Assembly (NCBI RefSeq): GCF_003347635.1
Contig: NZ_QDFY01000003.1
Location: 352,278-416,277, forward strand
DNA: 64,000 nt
Source of the DNA: Sphingosinicella terrae
Lineage (GTDB): Bacteria > Pseudomonadota > Alphaproteobacteria > Sphingomonadales > Sphingomonadaceae
Direction: 5' to 3'
Shown here: one piece after another, positions 52,283 through 60,628 of the stretch
Layout of the letters: each line of letters begins with the position of its first letter
Numbering within the stretch: position 1 is the first letter of the stretch
Notes under the pieces: model-generated
What the model was told of the DNA's origin: nothing
What the model saw: the letters and a program-made list of their open reading frames with translations, nothing else
Databases searched by the model: none
Translations under genes and position numbers: made by a program

Positions 52283-52615
52283 ATGAGCAACGATGGCGGC
52301 AGCGGAGAGGGTGCCTCGTCGTTCGCCCTGGATGTCGCAAGCCTCGCGGTGGTCGAGAATCCGGCGATGCGCCGCTTCGAGCTCGCGCTTCCCGACGGCC
52401 TCGCCGCCGCCTGGTATCGGGTGGACGGCGACCGGCTGGTGCTCACCCACACCGAGGTGCCGTCCGAATATGGCGGCCAGGGGATCGCCTCCCGCCTCGC
52501 CGCCCGCACCTTCGAGCTGATCCGCGCCAGCGGTCGCAAGGCGGTGCTGCGCTGTCCCTTCCTGCAAGGCTTTGCGGCGAGGCACCCCGAATATTCCGAC
52601 ATCGTCGACGGCTGA
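52283..52615 (+). CDS. Small GNAT-like N-acetyltransferase (YidJ/Acetyltransf_CG type)
   Basis: A 110-residue minimal GNAT: RRFELALPDGLAAAWYRVDG, HTEVPSEYGGQGIASRLAAR (acetyl-CoA loop) and AVLRCPFLQGFAARHPEY. This is the short YidJ-like form, of unknown substrate. The ATG follows GGGAGGAGAG, 22 bases after the flavoprotein gene, so it is likely in the same operon. Confidence 0.88.
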   Translation: MSNDGGSGEGASSFALDVASLAVVENPAMRRFELALPDGLAAAWYRVDGDRLVLTHTEVPSEYGGQGIASRLAARTFELIRASGRKAVLRCPFLQGFAARHPEYSDIVDG

Positions 52616-52691
52616 CCCGGTCCGGGCTGGACCGATCCCGGCTCGATGCTAGTCACGTCGTCCTGGCCCTCGCGGGCGCCGGGAGGTCGGC

Positions 52692-53312
52692 ATGAGCGGG
52701 ATCGACGAGCAACGGACGGAGCCGCGGCATTGGCTGGACGAGCCGCGCAACATCGCCTTGCTCGTGCTGGCTCAGGGGATTGTCTTTGCCGGCATCGGCC
52801 TCCTCATCTGGCACTTCTCGGGCCGGGACCTTGACGGGTTCATCCGATGGCGGGCGAGCGACCTTGTCGTGGCGCTCGCGATGGGCGGCGCGATGATCGG
52901 CGCGATGCAGGGGATCTCCCGGGCCTTTCCACGCTTCATGGCATGGGCCGCCGATCGCCAGCGCATGCTGTTCTCCCACGGCCGCCGCTACCGGCCCACC
53001 CATATCCTCATCCTCGCCTTCGCGGCGGGCGTCGGCGAGGAAGCGCTTTTCCGGGGCGGCCTCCAGACCCTGGCCGGCGATCATCTGCCGGTCTGGGCGG
53101 CGATACTGGTGGTCAGCCTGCTCTTCACCTTTATCCACCTCGCCTCCGTGGGGATCGCTGCCTTCATCTTCGTGATCAGCCTGGCCTTCGGCCTCGTCTA
53201 TCATCTGACCGGGAGCCTGGTCGGGGTGATGCTGGCGCACGCCTTGTTCGACGTCTGGGCGATCGCGGCGCTCCAGGGCGAGCTCGTCCGGCAAGGCGTG
53301 GTCCGGGCCTGA
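52692..53312 (+). CDS. CPBP family intramembrane metalloprotease
   Basis: A 206-residue polytopic membrane protein with about five spans. The CPBP/Abi motif EEALFR (E-E-x3-R) occurs in AAGVGEEALFRGGLQTLA, the second motif in FTFIHLASVGIAAFIF, and the third His in GVMLAHALFDVWA. The family includes CAAX prenyl proteases and bacteriocin-immunity proteins. It ends just before a perfect terminator hairpin. Confidence 0.88.
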   Translation: MSGIDEQRTEPRHWLDEPRNIALLVLAQGIVFAGIGLLIWHFSGRDLDGFIRWRASDLVVALAMGGAMIGAMQGISRAFPRFMAWAADRQRMLFSHGRRYRPTHILILAFAAGVGEEALFRGGLQTLAGDHLPVWAAILVVSLLFTFIHLASVGIAAFIFVISLAFGLVYHLTGSLVGVMLAHALFDVWAIAALQGELVRQGVVRA

Positions 53313-53314
53313 GC

Positions 53315-53353
53315 GCCGAATGCGGGTGCGGCACCGCCGCACCCGCATTCGGC
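53315..53353. terminator. Perfect 18-bp terminator hairpin
   Basis: The stem gccgaatgcgggtgcggc (53315-53332) pairs perfectly with 53336-53353 around a 3-base loop. It lies between the convergent CPBP gene and the methyltransferase remnant, whose stop codon starts at its right edge. A strong bidirectional terminator is the natural reading. Confidence 0.75.
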
Positions 53354-54111
53354 TATTTGTACGCGATCGCGGCGCTCGCCGGCCCGGCCAGCGACAGGAT
53401 CTCGCATCGGCTGAAGCCCGCTTCGAGGCACCAGCCGGTGAAATCCGCGCCGGTGAAGTCGAAGGCGTCGCCGAATTCGATCAGCATGTTGAGCGACATC
53501 AGCAGTCCGAAGGCGTTGGTCCGGCGGGCGTCGTCGATGACGTTCTCGATCGCCACCAGCGCGCCGCCTTCGGGAAGGGCCCGCCAGGCCTTGGCGATGA
53601 GCCTCTTCTTCTGCTCGAGATTCCAGTCGTGGAGGATCATCCCCATCGTGATCAGGTCCGCTTTCGGAAACTCCTCGGTGAGGAAGTCGAGCGGCACCGC
53701 CTCGATCCGGCCGGCGAGGCCCGCCGCGCGGATCCGCCGCTCCGCGATCGGCTGCACGACCGGAAGATCGCAGGTCGAGAAAGCGAGGTGCGGATGGTGC
53801 CGCGCGACGATGCAGGAGAGCTGGCCGGTGGCGCCGCCGATATCGGCCATCGTCTTGAACCGCGTGAAATCGAACCGCGCGGCGAAGGCCTCGAAGTTCG
53901 CCATCGACACGCCCGTCATCGCGTCCGTGAACTGCTCCAGGCGCGCCGGATCCGCGTAAAGCGTGTCGAACATCGGCTCGCCGCTATGCCTGATCTCGTT
54001 CTGCGGCTCTCCGGTCCGCAACGCGGACGTCAGGTCGGCCCAGAACGGGTAGAGGCGGGCATTGGCCATTTCGAGGATGCCACCGACATAGGTCGGGCTG
54101 CCGCGGTCGAG
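53353..54111 (-). pseudogene. O-methyltransferase (family 2) lacking its N-terminal domain
   Basis: The C-terminal SAM-binding domain of an acetylserotonin-O-methyltransferase-like enzyme is intact: TMADIGGATGQLSCIVA, GMILHDWNLEQKKRLI (catalytic His) and NAFGLLMSLNMLIEF. The homologous sequence continues upstream of the ATG at 54069 as DRGSPTYVGGILEMANARLY to about 54111, then ends abruptly at a poly-G run. About 100 residues of the dimerisation domain are missing, so this is a 5'-truncated gene; the ATG at 54069 could still make a 238-residue fragment. Confidence 0.7.
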
Positions 54112-54118
54112 GGGGGGC

Positions 54119-54373
54119 GCGCAGGTCTGCGCCTACCAACTCGTCGCGGCCACGTCGGACGTCCGTCCCCTCCTGTCCGGCGTGACCGTGCCAACCCTCG
54201 TCGCCCATTGCCGCGACGATGCGATGGTGCCGTTCGAGGCGGGACGCGCGCTCGCGAGAGCCATTCCCGGCGCGCGGTTCCTGGCACTCGAGGGGCGCAA
54301 TCACATCCTGCTCGAGGGCGACGGCGCCTGGAGGCGGTTCGTCGAGACGATGCGGGTGTTCCTGGACGCCTAG
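54119..54373 (+). pseudogene. C-terminal fragment of an alpha/beta hydrolase
   Basis: An open stretch without its own proper start reads AYQLVAATSDVRPLLSGVTV then PTLVAHCRDDAMVPFEAGRA and LALEGRNHILLEGDGAW, ending FVETMRVFLDA. These are the acid (Asp) and His blocks of the alpha/beta hydrolases often fused to CadC-like winged-helix domains. The nucleophile half is missing. The fragment begins exactly where the opposite-strand methyltransferase remnant ends, so one deletion removed the 5' ends of both genes. Confidence 0.65.
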
Positions 54374-54530
54374 ATCGAAGCGGTCGGCCGGAAGCGGCTC
54401 TCCGTGGATCGGGTCTCGATTCGAGCCTTGACCGGGTTTGTCCCGATGTCGCGGCTCTCGCGGCGCCGATAGCCATAGGCGCGAGGACGGGGTTCCCGTG
54501 GGAGCGGACGACATCCGACGGAGACGCGAT

Positions 54531-54944
54531 ATGGCAAGACCTTCATTCGGGGCTGCGGCGATCCTTCTCCTGACCGCGGGCGGCTGTGCGGCCGGATCCG
54601 ACGATCCCGGCCTGGGCGCGCAGGGGGCGTCGCGGCAGGCGCCGCGATGCTTTTCCACCCGCAGCGTCCGCAACTTCCGCTCTGCCGACCCCACGACCGT
54701 CCATCTGCGTGTCGGGCCCGATGTCTACCGCCTCGACCTGATGGGAGCCTGTCCCGACGTCGACTTGACTAGCCGTGTCCGGCTGGCGACCACCGGCAGC
54801 GCGATGGTCTGCACCGGATCGGCCTTGGGTACGTCCATTGTCACCCGCGGTCCGACTGGCCGTCCCCAGCGCTGCCAGGTCCGCTTGGTCAGCGCGCTGA
54901 CGCCGGAGGAGGTCGCCGCCCTGCCGGCGCGCGTCAGGCCCTAG
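54531..54944 (+). CDS. DUF6491 family lipoprotein
   Basis: A 137-residue exported protein: lipobox TAGGC after a short hydrophobic core, then CFSTRSVRNFRSADPTTVHL, VYRLDLMGACPDVDLTSRVR and a closing CQVRLVSALTPEEVAALP. This is the DUF6491 pattern; the paired Cys residues probably form disulphides. Function unknown. The ATG at 54531 gives a proper signal peptide; an earlier in-frame ATG (54438) does not. Confidence 0.75.
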   Translation: MARPSFGAAAILLLTAGGCAAGSDDPGLGAQGASRQAPRCFSTRSVRNFRSADPTTVHLRVGPDVYRLDLMGACPDVDLTSRVRLATTGSAMVCTGSALGTSIVTRGPTGRPQRCQVRLVSALTPEEVAALPARVRP

Positions 54945-54966
54945 CGAAGGCGCGCATGCGCCAGGC

Positions 54967-55794
54967 CTAAGGCTGCTCTCGCCGGCCCGCCGCCGCTGCG
55001 GGCGCGGCCGTGCGCGCGGTTGCGCGGGCCGCACGATCGATGACGTCGGCGACCGCTCGCGGCTGGGTCAGGAAGGCGGCGTGGCTGCCAGGGATTTCGG
55101 TGATCTCGGCGCCGATCCGGCGAGCCATGTGGAGAAGCATGCCCGCCCCGAATGCGCGGTCGTCGCGCGCAATGATCGCCCAGCTCGGCCGGGACCGCCA
55201 GGCGGCATTCTCCAGGCGCGTCGCGAACACCGACATGTCGATCGGCACCTGCGAGTCACGAAGGAAGGCGGCATCGGCATCGTCGGCATCGGCCGCGAAG
55301 CCGACCTTGAACCGCTCCGGATTGACGAAGCCGAAGCCGTCGGCCTGCGTATCGATCACGAACTCGGAAGCGGCGGGAAAGCCCTCATATTGCTGGGCGG
55401 TGGTCTCGCCCGCGTCGGGCGCCAAGGCCGAGACGTAGACCAGGCCGACGACCTTGGGGTGAATGCCGGCTTCGGTGATGACGGTTCCTCCCCAGCTGTG
55501 CCCGACCAGGAGGACGGGTCCGGGCTGGCGGTCGATCACGCGGACTGTCGCGTTCACGTCATCGCTGAGCGAGGTCAGCGGATTCTGCACGATCGCCACC
55601 CGGTAGCCGCGGGCGCTGAGGTCGTCATAGACGGCGCGCCACCCCGAACCGTCGGCAAAGGCGCCATGGACGAGGACGATCGTGGCGGCGGCGGCGCGCT
55701 CGCCGGCAGGTTGAGCCGGCGCCGCGCCGGACAGAGTCAGAGCAGCGGCAGCGGCAGCGGCAGCGAGCGCGACGGCGCCAATCTTCTGGGTCAC
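54967..55794 (-). CDS. Exported alpha/beta hydrolase
   Basis: A 275-residue protein with an Ala-rich signal peptide (ending GAAPAQPAG). The hydrolase fold is clear: TIVLVHGAFADGSGWRAVYD, nucleophile VLLVGHSWGGTVITEAG (Ser), AIIARDDRAFGAGMLLHMA (acid) and PGSHAAFLTQPRAVADVI (His). It belongs to the periplasmic branch of the EstC/pyrethroid-hydrolase-like group. I use the GTG at 55794 with an AGAGGA site; the longer frame to 55905 lacks one. Substrate unknown. Confidence 0.83.
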   Translation of the reverse strand: MTQKIGAVALAAAAAAAALTLSGAAPAQPAGERAAAATIVLVHGAFADGSGWRAVYDDLSARGYRVAIVQNPLTSLSDDVNATVRVIDRQPGPVLLVGHSWGGTVITEAGIHPKVVGLVYVSALAPDAGETTAQQYEGFPAASEFVIDTQADGFGFVNPERFKVGFAADADDADAAFLRDSQVPIDMSVFATRLENAAWRSRPSWAIIARDDRAFGAGMLLHMARRIGAEITEIPGSHAAFLTQPRAVADVIDRAARATARTAAPAAAAGRREQP

Positions 55795-56049
55795 GAGCGA
55801 ATCCTCTTGTTGCTGGTTTGCTTCGGCCATCCCGCCACGAAATCCTTCGTGCCGAGGCATCCAGTCTCGGAATCCTCCGCTTCCCGGGCAATCGCACCCG
55901 AGCATGAACCGGCTATCCGCTGGGATGACGCCACCATACCAAGGGATGAGTCGGGCCGTGCGCGACCGGGGTCGACTCGCGCGGCGTGCTGACCGCCGTG
56001 CCGGCGTGATCGACGCCGACCTTGCTTTTGGTCAGGCGGTGACGGGGTG
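55795..56049. other. Intergenic region without a recognised gene
   Basis: Together with the hairpin beside it this makes a 307-base gap between two minus-strand genes. I see the 5' leader of the exported hydrolase (with an AGAGGA ribosome site) but no convincing ORF, RNA gene or operator. Confidence 0.4.
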
Positions 56050-56086
56050 CAGGGCCGAGCCGGCGCCGCGCCGGCTCGGTCCCTGT
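56050..56086 (-). terminator. GC-rich hairpin after the SDR gene
   Basis: A long imperfect stem centred on ccgagccggcgc paired with gcgccggctcgg, extended by caggg/ccctg with one bulge. It lies 16 bases downstream of the minus-strand SDR stop and probably terminates it. Confidence 0.55.
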
Positions 56087-56101
56087 CGGTCGAACTTTCG
56101 C

Positions 56102-56848
56102 TCAAGCGGCTTCGCGCATCCAGGTCACGGCGTCCGCTCCGGCGGCCAGGCGAAGGGGGCAGGACGGATCGGTCGCGGCGCGCCACACGGCCTCGGCCAC
56201 GTCGACGGTCCGCGTGGATTCGGTCTCGGTCTGCCAGCCTGCGAACAGGCCCTGCGCCATCTCTCCATAGGCCTCGGGAAAGCCCGCCGCCATGCGCTCG
56301 CGCGCATTGTCGCCGAAGCTGGTGTCCGGCGCGCGCCCGGGCAGGACCAGGCGGACCCGAATGCCGAACGGCTCGACTTCCGGGACCAGGGATTCGGTGA
56401 AGGCGTTCACCGCCACCTTGCTCGCCCGGTAGACCGACAGGAGCGGAAGCGGCTTCAGGGTTACGCTGGAGGTGACGTTGACGATCACGCCGGCGCCGCG
56501 TTCTCGCATCTGGGGAAGCACTGCGCTGGTCATCGCGATGGTGCCGATCGTGTTCGTTTCGAAAAGCTCGCGCGCCGTATCCGTGCTCGTGCCTTCCAGG
56601 GCGCTGAGCAGTCCGATGCCGGCATTGTTGACCAGCGCGTCGATCGGACCGGCGGCGTCGACCGCCCGGCGGATGCTTTCGGCATCGGTCACGTCCAGCG
56701 GAAGCACGTGCAGGCGATCGGACGGGGGAAGAAGGCCGTCGCGCGGCGTGCGCATCGTGGCGATCACCCGCCAGTCCCGGTCGAGAAAGTAGCGCGCCGT
56801 TTCGAGGCCGAAGCCTGACGAGCATCCGGTGATCAGGATCGTGTTCAT
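56102..56848 (-). CDS. Short-chain dehydrogenase/reductase
   Basis: A 248-residue classical SDR: ILITGCSSGFGLETARYFLD (NADP(H) site, T-G-x3-G-x-G), VNNAGIGLLSALEG, VNVTSSVTLKPLPLLSVYRA and the catalytic YRASKVAVNAFTESL (Tyr-x3-Lys). It resembles the YdaD/oxidoreductase group that acts on ketones or sugars. It is divergent from an AraC regulator, which probably controls it. Confidence 0.88.
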   Translation of the reverse strand: MNTILITGCSSGFGLETARYFLDRDWRVIATMRTPRDGLLPPSDRLHVLPLDVTDAESIRRAVDAAGPIDALVNNAGIGLLSALEGTSTDTARELFETNTIGTIAMTSAVLPQMRERGAGVIVNVTSSVTLKPLPLLSVYRASKVAVNAFTESLVPEVEPFGIRVRLVLPGRAPDTSFGDNARERMAAGFPEAYGEMAQGLFAGWQTETESTRTVDVAEAVWRAATDPSCPLRLAAGADAVTWMREAA

Positions 56849-56945
56849 TCGTGGCTCCTATCCATCTGGGGTGCATGGGAGCTATCCCTTCGGCGCCGGA
56901 CGATCTACAAGCGGATGTCCATATTTCATTTGCAGGAGTCCGGAT
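56849..56945. promoter_or_regulatory. Divergent AraC/SDR promoter region
   Basis: A 97-base spacer between the divergent AraC and SDR genes, with an AT-richer patch (gtccatatttcatttgc at 56917-56933). AraC proteins commonly bind direct repeats in such spacers, but I could not define one by eye. Confidence 0.4.
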
Positions 56946-57860
56946 ATGATTGATCCGCTCGCCCAGGTGGTGGAGCTGCTCCGGCCGAGCGCCGCCTTCT
57001 CGAAGGTGACGCTGGGGAAGGGGCCCTGGCTGGTCTCCCGTTCCGAGGAGGGGCAGCCCTTTTATTGCCTGGTCATGGAGGGCCGCGTCCGCCTGTCGGT
57101 TCCGCCGCACGAGGCGATCATCCTCGAGCCGGGCGACTTCGCCCTGATCCCATCCGCCTACGACTTCGCCGTTTCCAGCGGCCTCGCGGACATCGAAGAG
57201 GCCGCCGAGACGATGCCGGTTCAGCTCCGCCCGGGGCTTTACCGGCTCGGCTGCCAGGACGGGGAGCCCGACACCCGCATGGTGGTCGGCTATTGCGCAT
57301 TCGGATCGGCGGACGCGGCCTTGCTCGTGTCCCTGATGCCGCAGCTCGTCCACATTCCGGGCGAGGCGCGATTGTCCACCCTCGTCCAGCTCATCGACGA
57401 GGAATCGCGGGGCGACCGGCCCGCGCGCGACGCCGTCCTCGCGCGCCTGATCGAGGTGCTGCTCATCGAGGCCTTTCGCTCGACGACCGGTTCCAAGGCG
57501 CCCTCGGGGCTCGTTCGAGGTCTCGCCGATCCGCGCCTGGCGGTCGCCCTCCGACATATCCATGCGCGCCCGACCCACCCGTGGACGGTCGTGGAACTGG
57601 CAAGGGAGGCGGGGCTCTCCCGCTCGATCTTCTTCGACCGCTTCAGGCGCGCCGTCGGCCTCTCCCCGATCGAATATCTGGTCCACTGGCGAATGGCCCT
57701 GGCGAAGGGCCTGTTGCGCGACGGGCAAGTCGGGAGCGTCGCGGAGGTCGCCGAGCGCGTCGGCTACAGCTCGGCCAGCACCTTCAGCGTCGCCTTCACC
57801 CGCACGGTGGGCGTGCCGCCGAGCGCCTATGGGCGGGGTGCCGCTGCGGCGCCGGTTTAG
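56946..57860 (+). CDS. AraC family transcriptional regulator (cupin-type sensor)
   Basis: A 304-residue regulator. The N-terminal half is a Cupin_6 sensor (PFYCLVMEGRVRLSVPPHEA, GDFALIPSAYDF, GYCAFGSADAALLVSLMPQL). The C-terminal half has the two AraC helix-turn-helix motifs: VVELAREAGLSRSIFFDRFR and EVAERVGYSSASTFSVAFTR, ending GVPPSAYG. It likely senses a small ligand and controls the divergent SDR gene. ATG 56946 has an AGGAG site seven bases upstream. Confidence 0.9.
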   Translation: MIDPLAQVVELLRPSAAFSKVTLGKGPWLVSRSEEGQPFYCLVMEGRVRLSVPPHEAIILEPGDFALIPSAYDFAVSSGLADIEEAAETMPVQLRPGLYRLGCQDGEPDTRMVVGYCAFGSADAALLVSLMPQLVHIPGEARLSTLVQLIDEESRGDRPARDAVLARLIEVLLIEAFRSTTGSKAPSGLVRGLADPRLAVALRHIHARPTHPWTVVELAREAGLSRSIFFDRFRRAVGLSPIEYLVHWRMALAKGLLRDGQVGSVAEVAERVGYSSASTFSVAFTRTVGVPPSAYGRGAAAAPV

Positions 57861-57925
57861 CCGAGCCGCCAGGTGGCCGGTTGCGGACGTCAGGGCTTCA
57901 TTCGTCTTCCGGTGGGCTCTCGGCG

Positions 57926-58702
57926 CTAGGCGCCTTCCGCATGGAGCCGCGCCAGGACGGTGCCGGCCGGCGCCGGCTGGTCCTTCCAATTCCGGATCAG
58001 GTTCGACCAGAGGTGAATCGCCATCGTGTCGGGCAGAACCGCATCCTCGAGCCTGTTCGTCGGATCGAGCAGCCAGCGCGATTGGCTGACATGTGCCGGA
58101 TAGAAAGCCTGTTGCGGCAAAGCCTGGTCATAGACGCCGAACCGATGCGCCAGCGCCGTGATGGCATCCGGGCCGGCCGTGCCCCACGGCATCAGCGCGA
58201 GGCCGGTCCTGCCATAGGCCAGCAACCGTGCCGCGGCGGCTTCGCGTTCCTCCGCACTCAGCCAGTCGGGGACGTCCCGCTCCTCGAACAAGTCGAGCAG
58301 CGCCGCCAGCATGAGCGAGTCCGCCGGGAGGCGCAGCACGGCCCCATTCAGGACGTTGACGCTTTGGTGGCCGAACAGATGGGGGCGCGCCTGGTCGATC
58401 GGCCGGACTACATAGACGTCCGTGTCGATCCACGTCCCCAGCCCTCTGGCAAGCAGATGATAGCGGAACAGGTCGCTGAACAGCGCCACGCTGCCTGACC
58501 GATGCCGGATGATCCGGCTCTCCGGCAAGATCTCGGCCGCATCGGCCACCGTGACGCCTTCCGGCACACCCTGCGGCTCGCTGTAGCAATAGAGCGTTAC
58601 CGAGTGTCCGTGCCGCAGAGCCGATCGCAGGCAGGCGCGTTCCACGCGGCCCAGGGCCGGACCTATCCACAAAGTGACGAGGGGGCTGTTGCCGGCAATC
58701 AA
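57926..58702 (-). CDS. Glycosyltransferase family 32-like protein
   Basis: A 258-residue glycosyltransferase with the GT32/DXD layout: SPLVTLWIGPALGRVERACL, RHRSGSVALFSDLFRYHLLA, the donor-site WIDTDVYVVRP (D-T-D) and AIHLWSNLIRNWKD. It adds a sugar, probably galactose or mannose, to a surface glycan. The start is uncertain: the TTG at 58702 matches the family start, while the frame is open to a TTG at 58756 only ten bases from the tRNA remnant. The gene sits directly downstream of the tRNA-Arg attachment site on the chromosome side. Confidence 0.72.
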   Translation of the reverse strand: MIAGNSPLVTLWIGPALGRVERACLRSALRHGHSVTLYCYSEPQGVPEGVTVADAAEILPESRIIRHRSGSVALFSDLFRYHLLARGLGTWIDTDVYVVRPIDQARPHLFGHQSVNVLNGAVLRLPADSLMLAALLDLFEERDVPDWLSAEEREAAAARLLAYGRTGLALMPWGTAGPDAITALAHRFGVYDQALPQQAFYPAHVSQSRWLLDPTNRLEDAVLPDTMAIHLWSNLIRNWKDQPAPAGTVLARLHAEGA

Positions 58703-58765
58703 CTGGCCCGAGCCTAAGGGGATGGCGGTGACCTGTCCACGGTCCGGACTGGACAAAGTGAAAGA

Positions 58766-58813
58766 TGGCGCACCCGACAGGATTCGAACCTGTGGCCTCT
58801 GCCTTCGGAGGGC
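58766..58813 (-). tRNA. tRNA-Arg(CCG) 3' fragment, island attachment site
   Basis: On the minus strand this reads the anticodon loop (ctccgaa, anticodon CCG), variable loop, T-arm with ggttcgaatcc and acceptor end with the encoded CCA. The 5' half (D-arm, acceptor 5' strand and left anticodon stem) is absent: upstream sequence pairs for only three bases. So it is a tRNA fragment of about 48 bases, the att duplicate left when an element integrated into the tRNA-Arg gene. The intact tRNA should be beyond the right edge. Confidence 0.75.
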
Positions 58814-58909
58814 CTAGAAAAGGGAGGTAGTGGGATTTCCTGGGACGCGCTAAGTCACTAGAAAAACTTGATTCCGAGTTTCAGTTGGTCCAAGATTCTC
58901 CCACCATGT

Positions 58910-58929
58910 TTTCCGTACATTTTCCGTAC
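58910..58929. repeat. Direct repeat tttccgtac x2 before the integrase
   Basis: The 9-mer tttccgtac occurs at 58910-58918 and 58921-58929, 11 bases apart, i.e. one helical turn, about 20 bases before the integrase start. Such repeats are typical arm-type binding sites for tyrosine integrases or an autoregulatory operator. Confidence 0.5.
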
Positions 58930-58948
58930 GGAATTGCGGAGGGAGCTT

Positions 58949-60109
58949 ATGGGACTCGACCTCAGCAGGGTTAAATCGCGCGAAATGCTGGCCTCGCGCC
59001 GCGAGCCGCACTGGCAAAGGCTTCGGCCGAAATGCTTCCTCGGATATCGACCTTCTGCACGGGAGGGTGCGGGCACATGGGTCGCGCGCGCGTATGACGA
59101 GGATAATTCGGCCTATCGGTTGAAGGCGTTGGGCGACTTCGGATCGCTGCCGCTGCGGGATCGGTTCGCAGCGGCGAAGAAAGAGGCCGAAGCATTCGCC
59201 GATCTCGTCGAGGCCGGGGGTGTTCCCAAGGAGATCGTCGAGACCGTAGCGGAGGCATGCCGTCGATATGCCGCAGTGAACACGGAGGCCGCCGGTCGTT
59301 TTGAGAGGCTGGTCTACAGCGATTCAATCGCGAAGCTGAAGCTCTCCAAGCTTCGACGGCACCACCTCCAGGAGTGGCGAAAGGGCCTGGAGTCGAAGCC
59401 AGCGCAGGTAACGAGGCGAAAGAAGGGGAATCAGCTATTCCGCATTCGAGCGCCCGCGACCGTGAACCGCGAAATGGCGGTGCTTAGAGCCGCGCTGAAC
59501 AAGGTCCTGCCGCCGGGAACGCCGCAGACCGAATCCGCATGGCACGAGGCCCTGAAGCCGATCCGCAATGCGGACCGGCAGCGGACGCTCTATCTCGACA
59601 AGTCGCAGAGACGAACGCTGCTGGAAGCCGTAGATGGACCGGCAAAGGCATTTGTGAACGCGCTCTGCCTGCTCCCGCTTCGGCCCGGTGCGGTGGCGAG
59701 CCTCGCGGCCGGAGACTTCGACCGACGCACCTCCGAGCTGACGATCGGGAAGGACAAGACGGGCAAGCCGCGTCGCATCCTGGTTCCAGCGAAGGCGGCT
59801 GAGCTCTTTGCAGCTCAAGCAAAGGGAAAGCTTCCGGGGGCGCCGCTTTTCGCCCAGTCCAACGGTAAGGCATGGGGCCGGTGGAGCTGGAAGGTTCCGA
59901 TCGCGAATGCCGTCAGGAAAGCCCAGCTTCCGTCGGGGACCACTGCCTATACCCTTCGGCACAGTACCATCACGGATCTCGTGAACGGAGGTCTCCCGCT
60001 GCTCACTATCGCTCAGATCAGCGATACAAGCGTAGAGATGATCGAGCGACATTATGGGCACTTGTGCCGTCATGCTGCGGCGGAGGCATTGGCGACACTC
60101 GCCCTCTGA
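58949..60109 (+). CDS. Tyrosine-type site-specific integrase
   Basis: A 386-residue phage-type integrase. The N-terminal part holds an arm-binding-like region (GTWVARAYDEDNSAYRLKAL), a core-binding SAM-like domain around LRRHHLQEWRKGLE, and the catalytic domain: LPLRPGAVASLAAGDFDRR (first Arg), GKDKTGKPRRILVP (Lys), AYTLRHSTITDLVNGG (second Arg/His) and IERHYGHLCRHAA (nucleophile Tyr). It cuts and joins DNA at the tRNA-Arg site beside it. ATG 58949 follows GGAGGGAG. Confidence 0.9.
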   Translation: MGLDLSRVKSREMLASRREPHWQRLRPKCFLGYRPSAREGAGTWVARAYDEDNSAYRLKALGDFGSLPLRDRFAAAKKEAEAFADLVEAGGVPKEIVETVAEACRRYAAVNTEAAGRFERLVYSDSIAKLKLSKLRRHHLQEWRKGLESKPAQVTRRKKGNQLFRIRAPATVNREMAVLRAALNKVLPPGTPQTESAWHEALKPIRNADRQRTLYLDKSQRRTLLEAVDGPAKAFVNALCLLPLRPGAVASLAAGDFDRRTSELTIGKDKTGKPRRILVPAKAAELFAAQAKGKLPGAPLFAQSNGKAWGRWSWKVPIANAVRKAQLPSGTTAYTLRHSTITDLVNGGLPLLTIAQISDTSVEMIERHYGHLCRHAAAEALATLAL

Positions 60110-60208
60110 ACTGCAGGGGGAGCGTGGGCGGGCAACCTTGTACCCCCAGCGCGATGACAGGTTGAGGCGCCGGCAAACCCCTTAACCGCTTGAGTGCCAA
60201 ATATAGAC

Positions 60209-60592
60209 CTAAAGGCAACCTTGGTCCGAATAGTCAATTACAAGCTCTCTGATGATCCGGGCCTCGTCGGCCCGCCAATTCACGTGGACGATATGGCCGC
60301 AGATCCCATCCGTGGTTACATGCGATTCGCCATAAATAGGCAATCCCGGTGCGCCTGATTGCTCCATCCGCGTCGTTTCGAGACCTTGCGAGCGCAAATA
60401 ATCCTCTAGCCCAGCCTCGCTATCGCCCACCTTGTATCGTTGTTCGATACGCTCGCGGAGAAGGTTCTCGCCGCGCTCGTAGCCCGCTTCAACAAGGCCC
60501 TCGAACAGCGGGGTGCTCGGGAACTCGGGATTTGCGCAGCCGCTAGCCATGATTCCGGAGGCGACGAACATCGCCAAGCGCTGAAAAAACAT
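60209..60592 (-). CDS. Small lipoprotein of unknown function
   Basis: A 127-residue protein with signal peptide and lipobox ASGC. The mature part has the pattern LRERIEQRYKVGDSEAGLED and YLRSQGLET, followed by HIVHVNWRADEARIIRELVI. This looks like an island-borne periplasmic or outer-membrane lipoprotein; I do not recognise a family. It is followed on the same strand by no gene; the RTX gene lies upstream with 36 bases between. Confidence 0.65.
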   Translation of the reverse strand: MFFQRLAMFVASGIMASGCANPEFPSTPLFEGLVEAGYERGENLLRERIEQRYKVGDSEAGLEDYLRSQGLETTRMEQSGAPGLPIYGESHVTTDGICGHIVHVNWRADEARIIRELVIDYSDQGCL

Positions 60593-60628
60593 GCCTCACT
60601 TGCTCCCTCGTGCGAACGTTAGGCCCTT

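Noticed and set aside
50410..52656. A 748-residue minus-strand frame opposite the flavoprotein
   Set aside because: Arg/Ala/Gly-rich antisense frame without motifs; the plus-strand flavoprotein is certain.
55741..55770. A short gcagcg tandem repeat
   Set aside because: It codes the poly-Ala stretch of a signal peptide and is not an independent repeat feature.
58766..58850. A complete tRNA-Arg gene
   Set aside because: No D-arm or 5' acceptor strand lies upstream and the left anticodon stem matches for only three bases, so only the 3' fragment is present.
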